Positions 21,225 through 33,456 of a DNA stretch of 64,000 nt are shown here, one piece after another. The notes beneath the pieces are model-generated. The model searched no databases. It was not told where the DNA came from and worked only from the letters and a program-made list of their open reading frames with translations. Position 1 is the first letter of the stretch. Each line of letters starts with the position of its first letter. Position numbers and translations under genes: made by a program. This DNA comes from Stereum hirsutum FP-91666 SS1 (Eukaryota; Basidiomycota; Agaricomycetes; Russulales; Stereaceae): NCBI RefSeq assembly GCF_000264905.1, contig NW_006763131.1, positions 1,993,939 to 2,057,938 of the forward strand, read 5' to 3'.

Positions 21225-23627
21225 TCAACCGCGACGTGCTGACTTCGACAAACTGCCTGGCCTTATCCGAATCTTCCTGTCTTCGTTGTCAGAATCTCCA
21301 CCACCAGAACTCTTCCGTCCAGCACCCGTGAAGCTCGGCCGTCCAATTCTACTTCTTCCTAGAGCTGGAGTAGTCGTCGATGAAGGCAGCCGTGAGATTC
21401 GCGTAGTGGAGGCGCTATGGGTGATAGGCGGTGACTTCACGAGGGGATCTTTGAACGAAGAAGGTGAAGACCTGTCGGTACTCGTTCGTGGAGGCGCAGG
21501 AACAGAAGTTGGCCGTTCACGAGGCGGCGGCGGTGGCATTCCACGGTCGGACGGAGGATGCACCACGGACGGGGATCCTATCTTGCTTGCACCCAATGAA
21601 GAACGCTTCAAGCCGGTCGGCCCGGTCGACAGCCTGAGTTGATGTCCTGGACCCGTCGACCGTTTCAACAGAGTCCCGTTCCCACTGCTGGTACCAGAAC
21701 CCGTGGACAGCTTGAGAGGATCCTTGCCTGACTGATGAGAGAACAGGCCCGAACTGGCAACGGGCAAGAAAGTCGGTGAAGTCGGACGAGATGATGGCGT
21801 CGCGATGGAGCTCATAGTCGCAGTAGTACTGACGCTGCTCCGGCCCTCGGTCGATGTGGACGTGCGAGACTGAGGCCGCCGGGCCGACTTTGAACTTCGT
21901 GAAAGCGAATCCTTCGAGTCTGAAGCCTCGGGAACAGAGGACCCGCTACCATTGCGCTTCGATGCGTACGGACGGTAACGCGGTGTAGGCGACGTGCTCG
22001 ACATTCGGCTCGACTCCTTTGCCCGGTCTTTGATAGGTGACGGCGTGTCGTCCAGAACAAGAACCCAACCCTCTCCATTCTTCCCTGCAGGTGTATGCTG
22101 CTTTCGGTCCACTTCCTCATCACTACGTCGACTGAGGAAATTTGGTTTTCTGATGTCCTCAGACGACTTGCGAATGTGGTTCAGGAAGGAGTTAGAAGAG
22201 GAAGAGGTGGCGATGCCAGGCGGTGGCTTGACAGTCGCCGTCGACGCTGAAGGACTGCCGTACGGTCGCGTGGAGGTACTGCCGTTCCGGATGCGCGGAA
22301 CACGTGTATGGATCTTTGCCTCGAGGTTCTTTACCTTTGCCCTCATTTCCGATACCATCTGCACTCCCTTGCTTCTCGCCACCGTCTGTGGGATACCAGT
22401 GGTCGGTATCGATGAATATGGTGTGCCAGGGATGCGAGTGGGTAGCCGCACGGGAGTATTCCGAGCAGGCAGACGTGAAGGCGAAGTGAGTGATGGAAGA
22501 GTGGTCGATCGGTTGATAGGCGTCGATGTTGTTCCTGGCGCCGGCAGTCTTGTGGTGCGAGGCGTCCCAAATCCTGCACGTTGCAGCAAGGCAGACTTTC
22601 CTGCCTCTGAAGAATTGAGTGACGAAGTCGATGGGCGAGGGGTTTCTGTGACGGTCGAGGGCATGCTGTCCGAGTCGAGAGCAAGATCGGAGAGTTGGAG
22701 ATCGGAAGGGGGCCGTGTGTGCAGGAGATCTTCCTCTGAGTTCTGACGCAATGAAGGCATACTCGACGAGGGTGTTGCAGAGTCAAGGGATTCGAGTGTA
22801 GGGTTGGAACTCGCGGCGCGAGTGAGGGCGGTATCGAGTTGATCTCTCAGAACAGATACTTCTTCATTGGTGTCTGAAGCGAAATTAGTTCGCGGGTTGA
22901 TAGTCGATAGAGTGTCGACAGTGTTGCGGAGATGAGAGGGTGAATATACGAACCTCGTAGGTCATCCTTGAGACGCTGGCATTCCTCTTCCAGGTTTGCC
23001 TTGTCCAGAAGTTCGTGTTCTAAGATAATCTTCTCCTCCAGTGCCCGATTATACTTTGCCTCGACATCGGCCAGACTTGACGTAACCGCACGCTCGTTCC
23101 TCTCCAAATCGTCATTACCCATCTCGAGTTCTCGCAGTTGAACCTTGAGCTTCTGGTGGTCCTGCCGTAGAGTGTCAAGTTCACGCTGCAGTCGGGCTGT
23201 CGTCATGTTGTGTGTTGTTTGAAGTTGAACAAACTTGGCCTAGGAGAAATGGGCAGCGATGTTCGATGGGGCGTGATCAAGACAGGGTGCCACAAGGCGC
23301 AGTAATTTTGGGGAAGAAATGACAGACCTTCCAATCATCCCTCTCGTTCTCCGCTCGCTCTACCTTGACCCGTAGGTCCTGCTGTGCCTTCTCTGTCCTC
23401 TGCAAGTCCCTTTCCAGCTCTTCCTCGAGTTCCTTCGACGACTGTTGGAACTCATCGAGTTCGTGTCTCGTCTCGGTGAGCATGTCTGCGACTTCATAGT
23501 ACTTTGACTTCCAATCCGTCGAGGCATTCGAGGAGTAACTGAACCATGCACGCCGACGTCAGCAATCAAAACAAAATAGCACGGGGAGCGATGCGCACTT
23601 GAGCTGGTGGTCGTCATGAGAGGCCAT
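21225..23627 (-). CDS. nudE: NudE/NDEL1 homologue, dynein regulator (724 aa)
   Basis: Minus-strand exons: 23627-23599, 23538-23328, 23239-22954, 22873-21225. The first ~175 residues form a long coiled coil typical of NudE (WKSKYYEVADMLTETRHEL, ERDLQRTEKAQQDLRVKVE, LELGMGNDDLER-type segment, EHELLDKANLEEECQRLK). NudE links LIS1 to cytoplasmic dynein and guides nuclear migration in fungal hyphae. The remaining ~550 residues are Ser/Thr/Pro-rich and basic, longer than in Aspergillus NudE. They include a short helical segment (GVQMVSEMRAKVKNLEAKIH, near residue 320), probably the NUDE_C element. Introns are 60-88 nt. It is divergent from the unknown gene at 23983. The call is confident from the coiled-coil signature; the tail was not compared. 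Confidence 0.85.
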
Positions 23628-23982
23628 GATGTTTTCCTTGCGTAACGCGTCTGAAGCTGACAGGATGGCTGTCATCGTCGTCGAGCGCTACGTGTCGGAT
23701 TTTGTCCAGGCAAAGACGGAGAGGAAAGAGCGACCAGAACGGGGGATGAGGCAGGGGGACGGCGGCGACGGCGGCGAGCGAGCGGTTGTTGTGCGATGGG
23801 TTGGTTGGTTGAAAGTGAGGAGTGAGGGAGTGGGACCGGGCCAGGAGGATCAGAACTCCCCAGATTGGGCCATCGCGCGCGGTCGACCCCGGCAATCGCC
23901 GGACACGCCCTTTTGTTCATCCTTCTTCCCCACACCGTTCACCGCGTTCCGTCCCTTTGTCCGCCGCAAAGCGTACTCCTCC
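23628..23982. promoter_or_regulatory. 355-bp divergent promoter (nudE / unknown 672-aa gene)
   Basis: The ATGs at 23627 (-) and 23983 (+) face away from each other over 355 bp of GC-rich sequence. No TATA box is evident. Joint regulation is inferred. Confidence 0.5.
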
Positions 23983-26233
23983 ATGCCGCGCTCGGCTACC
24001 AGCGCTTTGAACAGGCAGAGGGAGCTCATTAAGGCCCCTTTTGGTCCCTATCTCGACGAGGACGTCCTCGCCCCAGAGTGCAAGAGCACCCCCACCAATG
24101 TCCTCACGCTCGAGGATGTCATGTTCCAGTACAATGGCCATCCTGCAGGGTATATCTCACGATCTACCCTCCTCGAATCATCTCATTGAGTCGAATCTAT
24201 ACACAGTCTTGACCAGATTGAAGGACGAGAGAACCTCCCGTCCCTCCCCAAACACACCCAGCGGAAGCACCGGCGCATTCCCGCCAAGGCCACCATTTAC
24301 TTCCGTGGCGTCCTGACCGTCCAGTCGTTGAAGCAGCTCACGGACAGGGGTAAAGTAGCCGTCGGTACAGAGCTTGCCAGGCGGTATCACGAGAAACACC
24401 CGTATGGTGACCCATGGGGCATCAAAGCGTACTTCAACGAGTCCGGTAAGGCCAAAGACGAGCTCGCGGTCAAGATCTTAATTCAAGGCGAGAAGAGCAT
24501 GCCGGCGATATACATGGCAGGTAACCTCAGCTTTGCGCCTCCCAGTGACAATCCTTTTCTCAAATTGATGTAGGTGACGGGGACGAACTCGTGAAGAAGG
24601 GTCTCAAGCTGACCACCAAAGACCGAAACCGAATCTACGAAATCCTAAGCCTCGATACCGAAACCTACGAACTCTCCCGAACCTTCCTCTACCGCTACCA
24701 CACCCTCCACACCCTCGAAGAACTCCACAACCGCGACCAAAGCCGTACCCCACGTAACAAACGCACTCCCGACTGGTTCGCCTCCAGATACCTCCACTGG
24801 CAGAGTTACGCGCCCCCTACTAGCCGTTGGCGCAGAACGTACTACCTCGAGGACGCGGTGGACTCCGACTCGGGCTCCGACATCGCCGATATCGATCCGG
24901 AGGAGTATAAGACGAAGGAATGTTATAGGGTGCCAGATGAGGCGAAAGACCCGGAAGATCGGGCGAGGAGGGCGGGGAGACAGACGAGGGTTCCGAGGCG
25001 GGTTAGGAAACCGCACAGGGCGGAGATTCTTTCAGTCTTTGCGTCGCATTGTGAGTGGATCATTATGGAGCAGATGAAGAGGCAGAAACATAAGAGGATC
25101 TTGGATGTGGACATTTGGCAGAAGTGGAGGAATGAGGTGGTTCTGAAAGGGAGGAGAGTGGCGAGGGCGAGGAGGCCGAGGGTTAAGTGGGGTGTGAGGG
25201 ATGAATATGATGGGAGTAGTGATTCGGACAGTGGGGGAGATGACGATGACAACATGCAAGAGGGAGCAGTGAGTGAGAATGAGGCGCCGGCGACGGCTAT
25301 GGAGGTGGAGGTGGAGGTGGAGGACGAAGAGGATGAAGAGATAGATATAATAGTCCCGAGCAGAAGAAGAAGAAGAAGGGAAAGCGCGAATTCGACGGAC
25401 AGTGACCGATCAGTTGCTTGGACCCGAAGAAATGCCAAACCAGGTCCTTCTCGCGATAACGCTGCACCTAAAATTCACACTTACAAAAAGCCGCGGAATG
25501 CACCCAAGGTATCATTGTATCTCTCTTCTCACACCTATATGTGATGTCTCTGACACGTACATTTAGCCGGTAGACATCCCAATGGATGTCGACGTCGACG
25601 ATGCCCCCGCTCCGATCTACAACTCTGACTTCTCATCCTCATCCTCCAATGCCCCCGACTCTCGTGCGTCCAGCCGCTCCCCCTCACCCCACCCCATCGA
25701 CCCCGAAATCATATCTCTGGTGAACAACAAACTCAGCCACACCTTCCTTCCTCCCCTTCTCCGCGCCGACTCTACCTGGCACTGCGAGATCAAAGGCTGT
25801 GACTACGTGCTCGACATGACGGACCTCAAGGACGATGAGGTTCAGAGTTTGAGTAGTGAGGACGTGAAGGGCTTAGTGAACGTGCTGAGACAGCAGGTGT
25901 ATAAGTGGCCGGGGAAGAGTGTTTTTCAGAAGGTGTTTATGGAAGTTGTGAGGTCTCATTATGAGGAGCATTGGAGGGAGGAGGATCTGAAGATCGTGGC
26001 CCGGCCGCATGGAAAGGTGAATTATTTCGTCGCAGACATCTGTTTTCCGATTGGTGGTGTGCTCACGCATGATTTTACAGACGACATATGAATGGATCAA
26101 TCCGAAATGGCACAGACAATGGCCGCCTCCTGTCAAAGCATTGAACAATCCCAGGGCTTTTCGTGACATGGTTCAGAGACTTGAGCGAGAGCGGGGAACG
26201 AAAGACGACGATGAAGTGAGCATTGAACTATGA
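23983..26233 (+). CDS. hypothetical protein with acidic middle and conserved-looking C-terminus (672 aa)
   Basis: Exons: 23983-24149, 24207-24520, 24574-25508, 25567-26016, 26081-26233; phases agree. The N-terminal ~300 residues are rich in Arg/Lys, Trp and Tyr (RQRELIKAPFGPYLDEDVL, KATIYFRGVLTVQSLKQL). An Asp/Glu-rich stretch and a run of Arg (RRRRRR) lie near residues 430-460. The C-terminus has WHCEIKGCDYVLDMTDLKDD, followed ~50 residues later by RSHYEEHW, so C-x4-C and H-x3-H could bind a metal. The acidic/basic tracts resemble nuclear proteins. I recognise no family and propose no function. It ends 155 bp from CSL4, tail-to-tail. Confidence 0.7.
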
Positions 26234-26388
26234 ACACCGCAGAAGCAGACAGCGTGCAGTGCTCCTGTGTGTAGGATATACATATTGCTTCTGAACTTAC
26301 ACTACACTCGATTGAGTCCCCGATAATCAGACATTCTTCGATAGACGCTGCAAAAAAAGAATGCCCACAGTGTAGTAGCACATTATGA

Positions 26389-27194
26389 TTACAAGCCTTC
26401 TGGCTTTGCGCATTTTCGTTTCTCGAGTTTACCTGTTTTCGGACAGCGCATTTCCTGCCATGACACAGGTTCCATCGTGCCACCTGAAGTATGTATTCAA
26501 TCAGACAAAGCTCTAGCGACTTGAAGGATATAAAAGGCGTCTCACCTGCCTCGCTCGTGGCAAAAATGACACCGAGATCATTGCGAGCTGTAGTGATATA
26601 GTAACTACGAGCATCACCAAGAGAGATCTGCACCAAAAGCATAAAATCAGTTTCCTGGGGGCCACACGCGAAGTATAAAATCAGTAAAGCAACATACGAC
26701 CAAACCCTTAACGACATCTCCACCGCGAAAACAATCACCGATCTTGACCTTGTCCTTCTCGGTCGCACGGACGTCCTGCGTCCTGATCACACCAGTAAAC
26801 TCTTCGCCGGCAGGTAATGGAACGCCATCAACGACGGTGATAGAGACCATAGCTTGCTGTGGCGAGAGTCTCGTCACGGAACCAAGAACTAACGAGCTCG
26901 GTGTGGGTGGGTGTGGGCGCACACGCGAAATTGTCAATGTCTGTGAGTTTTCGAGACCGGGGAAGACGGACAGAGAGTGAGTTAGTCAGTGATGGTGGCG
27001 CCTCGGTTTGAAACACAAGAAGACGAGAGAAACGGCGGCAAAGAAAGATAACAGACAGATGCATCGTAGTGTGGCACGCCGACGACCGACGCTCTCGCAA
27101 GCCCATCTTTGGAGTATATTCCGCTGCCCAAGAGGGGAGCAGGGCCCTTTGGAAGGGGGACGGGCTGGCCAGGGAGGAGACAGTCTGAGGCCAT
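26389..27194 (-). CDS. CSL4: exosome complex cap subunit CSL4 (185 aa)
   Basis: Minus-strand exons: 27194-27057, 26940-26698, 26627-26546, 26483-26389. CSL4 (EXOSC1) is an S1/zinc-ribbon-type cap protein of the RNA exosome, acting in 3'-5' RNA processing in nucleus and cytoplasm. Family marks: N-terminal LLPGQPVPLP, central VRATEKDKVKIGDCFRGGDV, then ISLGDARSYYITTARNDLGV and the C-terminal PVSWQEMRCPKTGK. The length is near that of human EXOSC1 (195). The first donor (GTCTGT at 27056) is weak and could be placed differently. The last exon reads through a GTAAAC string to TAA at 26389-26391, giving the expected Cys/Lys-rich end. The ATG lies 164 bp from the E2 ATG on the other strand. Confidence 0.85.
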
Positions 27195-27358
27195 TAGTGT
27201 GATGGAGTGGCGAAGAAAGATGGGATGCGGGCAAAGCAGGAACGCGTCTGGTTGGCTGAGCCCGAGCGCTGGGGCAAGTCCGATCCCGACGCGAGTCCCA
27301 AAATTCGGTCCCTCTCCCTCCACCGCACGTCCTCCTCGTCCTCGTCCCCGTCCTCGCT
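27195..27358. promoter_or_regulatory. 164-bp divergent promoter (CSL4 / pyruvate dehydrogenase E2)
   Basis: These 164 bp separate the two start codons, so promoter elements and 5' UTRs must overlap or be very short. No TATA box was seen. Confidence 0.5.
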
Positions 27359-29123
27359 ATGTCTGCCTCGTCCTTGGCCCGCATCCTCACCAGGAGTATG
27401 TCCATACTCTTCATATTCTTAACGCGTTCCAAATATTAACACGAACGCCTCTTTCGAATAGGAATACACTCCTCCGCTCGCCGGCATGCTCTCTCCAGGA
27501 TGAACATGCCAGCGATGAGTCCCACCATGACTGAGGGCGGTATCTCATCATGGAAAAAGGCAGAGGGTGACTCTTTCTCTGCTGGCGATGTTCTTCTCGA
27601 AATTGTGCGTCCACTTCATTGTTGTCCCCATTACATCGCATTGCCAGCGGATTCCTGACCTGAGCGGACGCCCGAATCCCAACGGACTGTAGGAAACGGA
27701 CAAGGCCGTCATCGACGTCGAGGCCGCTGAGGACGGTATCCTTGCCAAGATCATTGTGCGCCGCATCTCTTCGTTCTCTCCGTTTAATTCAATGCTCAAC
27801 GCAACTGTGTGGTGCACAGGCCCAAGACGGCGCCAAGGGCGTGGCCGTCAACTCCCCCATCGCCATCCTCGCTGAGGAAGGTGATGACCTCTCCGGAGCT
27901 GCCAAACTCGCAGAGGAAGCCGTCTCCGAGTCTTCCGAGCCTCCCAAAAAAGAGGAGCCAAAGGAGGAGAAGAAAGAGTCGTCGGCGCCCGAACCCTCAA
28001 AATCTTCTGAATCCTCCAAGTCCTCTCCTCCCAAGTCCTCCGAGTCAAAGTCGGAGCTCCCTGCAGGCGACCGTATCTTTGCTTCGCCTATTGCGAAGAA
28101 GATCGCTCTCGAGCGTGGTATTCCCCTCGCCAAGGTGAAGGGTTCCGGTCCCGAAGGGCGTATCCTCCGTGAGGACGTCGAGAAGTATCAGCCTTCGACT
28201 GGCGGGGCTGCCGCTGCCAATACCGCCTCTGCTGCTTTCGGTGCTCCTGCTTCTGCACAGACGCCGGACTACGTCGATGTTCCCATCACGAACATGCGTC
28301 GTACCATCGGCACGCGTCTTACCCAGGCTAAGGTTGAGGCACCTCACTATTACCTCACCGTTGACATCAACATGGACAAGGTCACTAAGCTGAGGGAGGT
28401 GTTCAACAAGTCGCTGGCAGAGAAGGACAAGGGTGCGAAGTTGAGCGTGAATGATTTCATTGTCAAGGGTGTGAGCAAGGCACTTGAGGATGTCCCGGAG
28501 GCAAACACTGCCTGGCTCGGCGAGGTCATTAGGCAGTAAGTCTCATCTCACCAAAACTCTTCCGTTTACTTGATCTCTCATGGTGTTTAATCTGTGCAGA
28601 TACAAGAAGGCCGACATTTGCATCGCTGTCGCTACTCCCAACGGTCTCATCACGCCAATCGTCAAGGACGTCGGCGCTAAGGGCCTCGCCACCATCTCAG
28701 CTGAAGCCAAGGCCCTCGCAAAGAAGGCCCGTGACGGCAAGCTCCAACCCCAAGAGTACCAGGTACGCCCTTCGCATCCTTGCATACTTCCTTATACCTT
28801 CTTCAACTCTCAATTCGCCAACTAACCACATTTTGTACGTTGAAAATAAACAGGGTGGCACCTTCACCGTCTCCAACCTCGGCATGTTCGACATCTCCCA
28901 CTTCACGGCAATCATCAACCCCCCTCAATCCTGCATCCTCGCCGTCGGCTCCACACAGCCCACGCTCGTCCCCGCTCCCGAGGAAGAGCGCGGCTTCAAG
29001 ACCGTCAACATCATGAAGGTCACTCTTTCGTGCGATCACCGTACGGTCGATGGCGCTGTCGGCGCGAGGTGGTTGACTGCGTTCAAGGGATACCTTGAGA
29101 ACCCGCTCACGTTCATGCTCTGA
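27359..29123 (+). CDS. LAT1: dihydrolipoamide acetyltransferase, E2 of pyruvate dehydrogenase (463 aa)
   Basis: Exons: 27359-27395, 27462-27604, 27693-27755, 27820-28535, 28600-28762, 28854-29123. E2 transfers acetyl groups to CoA in the mitochondrial matrix and forms the core of the complex. Visible in order: an Arg-rich presequence ([20 protein letters not shown]); one lipoyl domain ([12 protein letters not shown] to [16 protein letters not shown], lipoyl Lys in DKA, near residue 80); a Ser/Glu/Lys-rich linker; the E1/E3-binding domain ([20 protein letters not shown]); and the catalytic domain with [13 protein letters not shown] (active His and Asp) near the end. The protein ends PLTFML, as E2s do. 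Only one lipoyl domain is present, usual for fungi. Very confident. Confidence 0.95.
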
Positions 29124-29757
29124 GCGGCATAGCGGCGTAGGGGTTTGTCCTGGGTGAACGTACTGAGCGGGGGATGGGAGACGGACGTGCGGTGACATGA
29201 TGGACGACCGGGCTTGTCCCCTCGAGTCCGTTTTGGGTTGATTAATTTACTTTTTCGCTGTGGGCACTTTTGCGTCGTTTGGTTGGAAGATAGACTTTTC
29301 TTTTTCTTCGCTTCTTTTCGCGTTCTTCGTCTACATATGCTCTAAAGCTCGACGCGTGCGTCTGCTTTAATTCATAAACATATCATAACCTATCCGAGCC
29401 ACACCTACAGCTCCTAGGTCCCCCACCAACAATGAAGACCTGAGAAGATAAGACGAGTATTACGGTCTAGTACTACCATCATAACTGAAGTAAGTGAGTA
29501 TAAGGGGTCAAGGGAATAATAACGAGGCTCTACATAAGCAAATATCTAATCCAGCACGTAAGTAAGATAACCCCATGCATCCACAAAAGCAACCAACCAA
29601 AGCGATGCGAAGACGAAACGAGGCAAAATTGAGGAGAGGTGGTACTAATCTATGGCGGTGGGCAACGTCGGTGGCAGCGGCCGCAAGCCGCACGCAGTCT
29701 AACGTGGCAAGACATACCATCCTGAGCGGTCGGACGGTGAGATAGCACAGAGAGGTC
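29124..29757. other. convergent 3' region (E2 / malic enzyme)
   Basis: These 634 bp lie between two stop codons and should hold both 3' UTRs and terminators. Nothing else was seen. Confidence 0.55.
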
Positions 29758-32275
29758 TCAAGGGTTCCACATCCTGGATTGGATGTGTTTCATGAGCTTG
29801 TCATCGCTCAGCGCGCGCAAGTCTGTGAGACGGTCGACGCCCTAAGTTGGAAAAAAAGAGGCTGTTGTCAGCGACCGCACCGCATGTATAGTAAGCTGAG
29901 CGGCGAGCGTTAAACTCGGAGAGTGTCGGAAATAATAATATTGGATGGTGGTACGAGGGCAAGATCGTAACATCGAACCATGATGAGGATGAAAGAGCAA
30001 TGGGGCAAGGGAACTAAAAATATAGAATGTAAAAGAATAACGAAAACCACATACCTCCTCCTGCGCCTTCCTAATCACCCTAAACGCAATAAACGCACTG
30101 ATCTCCCTAATCCTCTCCAGCCTCGGATAAATCAAATCATCCTTCTTCTCACTCTGCGTCAACGAATCCGCCAGCCCCAAACTCGCCGCCTCGACCATAC
30201 TGTCCGTCATCGTCTTCGTCTGGCACAAGATCGCGCCGAGGCCCATGCCGGGAAAGACGTACATGTTGTTGCCCTGGCCGGGGTAGAGCATCTTGCCGTT
30301 GAAGGATTCTTCGGGGAAGGGAGAGCCGGAGGCGAAGAGGACGGAGCCTTGGGTCCATTCGATGGCGTCGTGGAATTCGCATTCGGAGAGGCGGACGGGG
30401 TTGGAAAGGGGGAAGATTATTGGGCGGGGGTTCAGGGCTGCCATTGTCTCGACGACGGATTGGTTGAAGGCGTTCTGTATAGTAATAATTTTCAAAATAT
30501 GAGAACGTCGAAACAACATGGTATCAAATACATAGGAAAGAAACAGGACTGACCTTGATGGTGGAGAGACCGAAGAGAGCAGTTGGCTTCACATGGCCGA
30601 TGATATCAACCAAGTCGGTCATGGGAGGACCATGGTAGTCACTCCTCGAGAAGTCTGCGACAGTCCGACGATTCAGCAATGATAATAGCCAAAGGAGGAG
30701 ACGGAAGAAAGATGACCTACACTTCTTATGCTCCGCCATCGGCCCTCTCGAGTCAAAAATCAATCCCTGCGAGTCCACGAGGTAAATCCTCGACCTCGCC
30801 TCCGCCTCCGAAAGACCTTGCAGCTTGAAGAAACTCATCAACTGCATCGCGACACCCACACCCGCGGAACCTGCACCCAGGAAGAGAATGCGGTGTTCGC
30901 TGAGTGGTCTGCCGGAGGCAGCGGAGGAGAGTTTGGCTGCGTTGATGAAGCCGGAGAGGACGACGGCACCTGTGCCTTGGATATCGTCGTTGAAGAGAGG
31001 GTAGCGGTGGCGGAATTTTTCGAGGTAGAGGAAGGCGTGGTCGGTTGAGAAATCCTGATAAGTGGCCGAAGATGTTGAGTATGATGGCAAGAAAGCGAGT
31101 GAAGGAGAAGACCCACTTCGAACTGAACGAGGAGCTTTGGGAAGTTGACGGACATCTCGTGCATGAACTCTTCCATAAATTCAGTCATCTAGCAGTACAG
31201 TATTTGAGCTTAAAGGCCTCAAGAATTCGTAGTCGTTCGACATACCACATCGTCGGAGACACGCTTGTGTCTGAGCCCGAGGTAAAGAGGATCGTCGAGA
31301 TACCTCTGGGTGTTTGTTCCCAGATCCAAGCAAATCGGGATCGTCGACGAAGGACGAATACTGCACGATGAAAGCCCGTACTAAGCACACGACGTGACAC
31401 GCCACAATTAACCGCGCCACACTCACCCAGCACCAGCAACGTAGAGCGAGAGCTTGCCGATAGAGATGGGCATGCCATTCACACCGAGATCACCCAGACC
31501 AAGTATCCGAGAACCTTAGACGGTGTGTCAGCTATCTTAGTGCACCGTAGTATGATCGTGTAGTGTAGGCGGCAGTCTTACCGTCAGTAACGACAGAGAT
31601 ACGAGCATCCTTCGAGCGAGGCCAGTTACGAAGGATGGATCCAATTTTTCCTTTGTCTTGGATAGAGATGTACTATAAATGACCATAGAAGTATGAGTCT
31701 TCGCTGCACAGGACGGTTGAGTATACTGATTGAGATGATACGCACAAGTCCTTCTGGTCGACGGAAAATGTGTGAATGTTGCAGGCAGGCATCCCCGACA
31801 GTCGGTGTATAGATGATCGGCGTGAATTCCTGCACCACAAGGTATGGTAAGCTCCCACTTACCCCTTTTTCCGAGGGTCGGTAGTATCAAGGAGCTAAGG
31901 CAATGATCACTTACAGCCATGTTCATCAAGCATAACCGATAGAACATATTCTCATCTGTATGCTTGAGCTGCGATAGATAGATGAATTTCTCGATGGCCT
32001 TGTCCTTCGAGCGCAGCTGCGCCATACATCTCACAGCATGAATGGATTCGTTATGAGCTGCAGGAACCGTTCCACGCGGGACTGGCTTAGGCCCTATAAT
32101 GTTACCACATTGGGAGAAATAAAACCACATCATGCATCAGCAAACTCTCATGGTCTATAGTACTGCAGGCCCGAGTCTTAAGCGCAATGACAAGAGGAAG
32201 ACGGGACAGACCTGTACCCTCCATTTTCAGCTTTTGAACTCCATTAGACCACACCGGGGTAAGCACGATAGTCAT
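29758..32275 (-). CDS. malic enzyme (543 aa), probably NAD-type
   Basis: Eleven minus-strand exons: 32275-32212, 32093-31915, 31829-31746, 31672-31582, 31514-31427, 31360-31246, 31188-31117, 31054-30721, 30654-30554, 30474-30055, 29841-29758. The enzyme converts malate to pyruvate and CO2 with NAD(P). Motifs: [49 protein letters not shown], metal ligands in [23 protein letters not shown], Rossmann [13 protein letters not shown], and [11 protein letters not shown]. The first ~30 residues lack the usual LRG...NKGTAF segment of the family, so exon 1 ([12 protein letters not shown]) is uncertain and the true start may lie upstream. A TATA box lies about 200 bp before this ATG. Cofactor preference cannot be read safely. 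Confidence 0.88.
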
Positions 32276-32476
32276 GTCCGATGCAAAGCAGTGATTATGC
32301 AAGGAAGACCGGAGTAGTGTCCAAGCAGCAACTAGTCGAAGATCCTAGATACGAGATACGAGTGGTTTGTTTGATAATGCCTTGCGAGTACGATAACCTG
32401 GAGATGCAGGAGAGGGTGAGCTTTGGGTGAGCTAGAATGTGGGGAAAGAGGGTCTCGTACCCTCCGAACCCGTTCA

Positions 32477-32485
32477 CTTTATATA
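32477..32485 (-). promoter_or_regulatory. TATA box (TATATAAAG) of the malic enzyme gene
   Basis: TATATAAAG reads on the minus strand about 200 bp before the modelled ATG. The distance leaves room for a 5' UTR or for a missing first exon. Confidence 0.5.
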
Positions 32486-33456
32486 CCCACCCTAGATCAT
32501 TTGCGGGGTTATAGCCCTTGCTTTCGCACTCTCCGAGGACCCGGATGGCTGCTTGTAACCTGCCAACGATCTATCGGCACCGCCGGGGATGGGACCTTGA
32601 CGCCTGCGAGGTGCATGTTGTGCGGTATCCTGAATCAGTTGGTGGATGCACTGCTGCTCCGAGCTCCCCTCGAGACCGTTGAAGCTAGACCATGACTGGG
32701 CACATCTTCCGTCTTTCATCAACCCATCCGTATCTTTTTCGACAACTGACTCGAACAGATTTGAACGGGCGTCCAATCAGGAAGGGTGGAAAAGGGGACG
32801 AGAGCGTGAGCGACGGTCCTGGACCCTTGAGCTCGGTCGCACGAGCTGGAGAGCCGCGGCTCAGAGTGGAGACATTTTCTGCTTTCATTTCGGGGTGACT
32901 CGGATAATCTGCTTTGCTTGTCGAGGAGTTCTCGTCTGTTCGCAGCCATCGCCTAGAATTCGTGCACGGTGTGTTGCAGCCTGCGCGTCTTATTGAACTC
33001 GAAGATGCGTCAGGGCAAGACACGAGCATGGTTTTTCCGCTGTGGCGCGTCGGACTCTGGACACGACTCGGAACTTTGGGCGCGCAAGGGCATATCACCC
33101 CCTCTGTCGTTCCAACCGGGATCAAGGAATCTGCATCAGTGTCTCGGATACATCATGCTTCGTGATCTCCCTACAAAAAAATCCTGCACGGCGCGTAAAC
33201 CGCAGCGACGTCGAACTAACAATAAGCTTTCACGAAGTAGATATCGCCCTAACCCTCGCCATTGCGAACGCCACCAAAAGTCTTCGCTTGCTTCATCCAT
33301 TTGCCTATTACTTATGTATATTCGAGGTACATCGGCATAAACTATCCCAACCGAGTGAAGTAAAGATACAGGTTGCCATCGCGCGACGATACACTTCTTC
33401 AGCAAGCCATTCAATTCTACCTAATTTCGTTACGCTACGTTCTCTTTCGCCGTCAT
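32486..33456. other. intergenic
   Basis: This lies between the malic enzyme promoter and the glutathione transferase stop. Several short overlapping frames occur on both strands, but none has a domain or consistent splicing. Confidence 0.5.
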
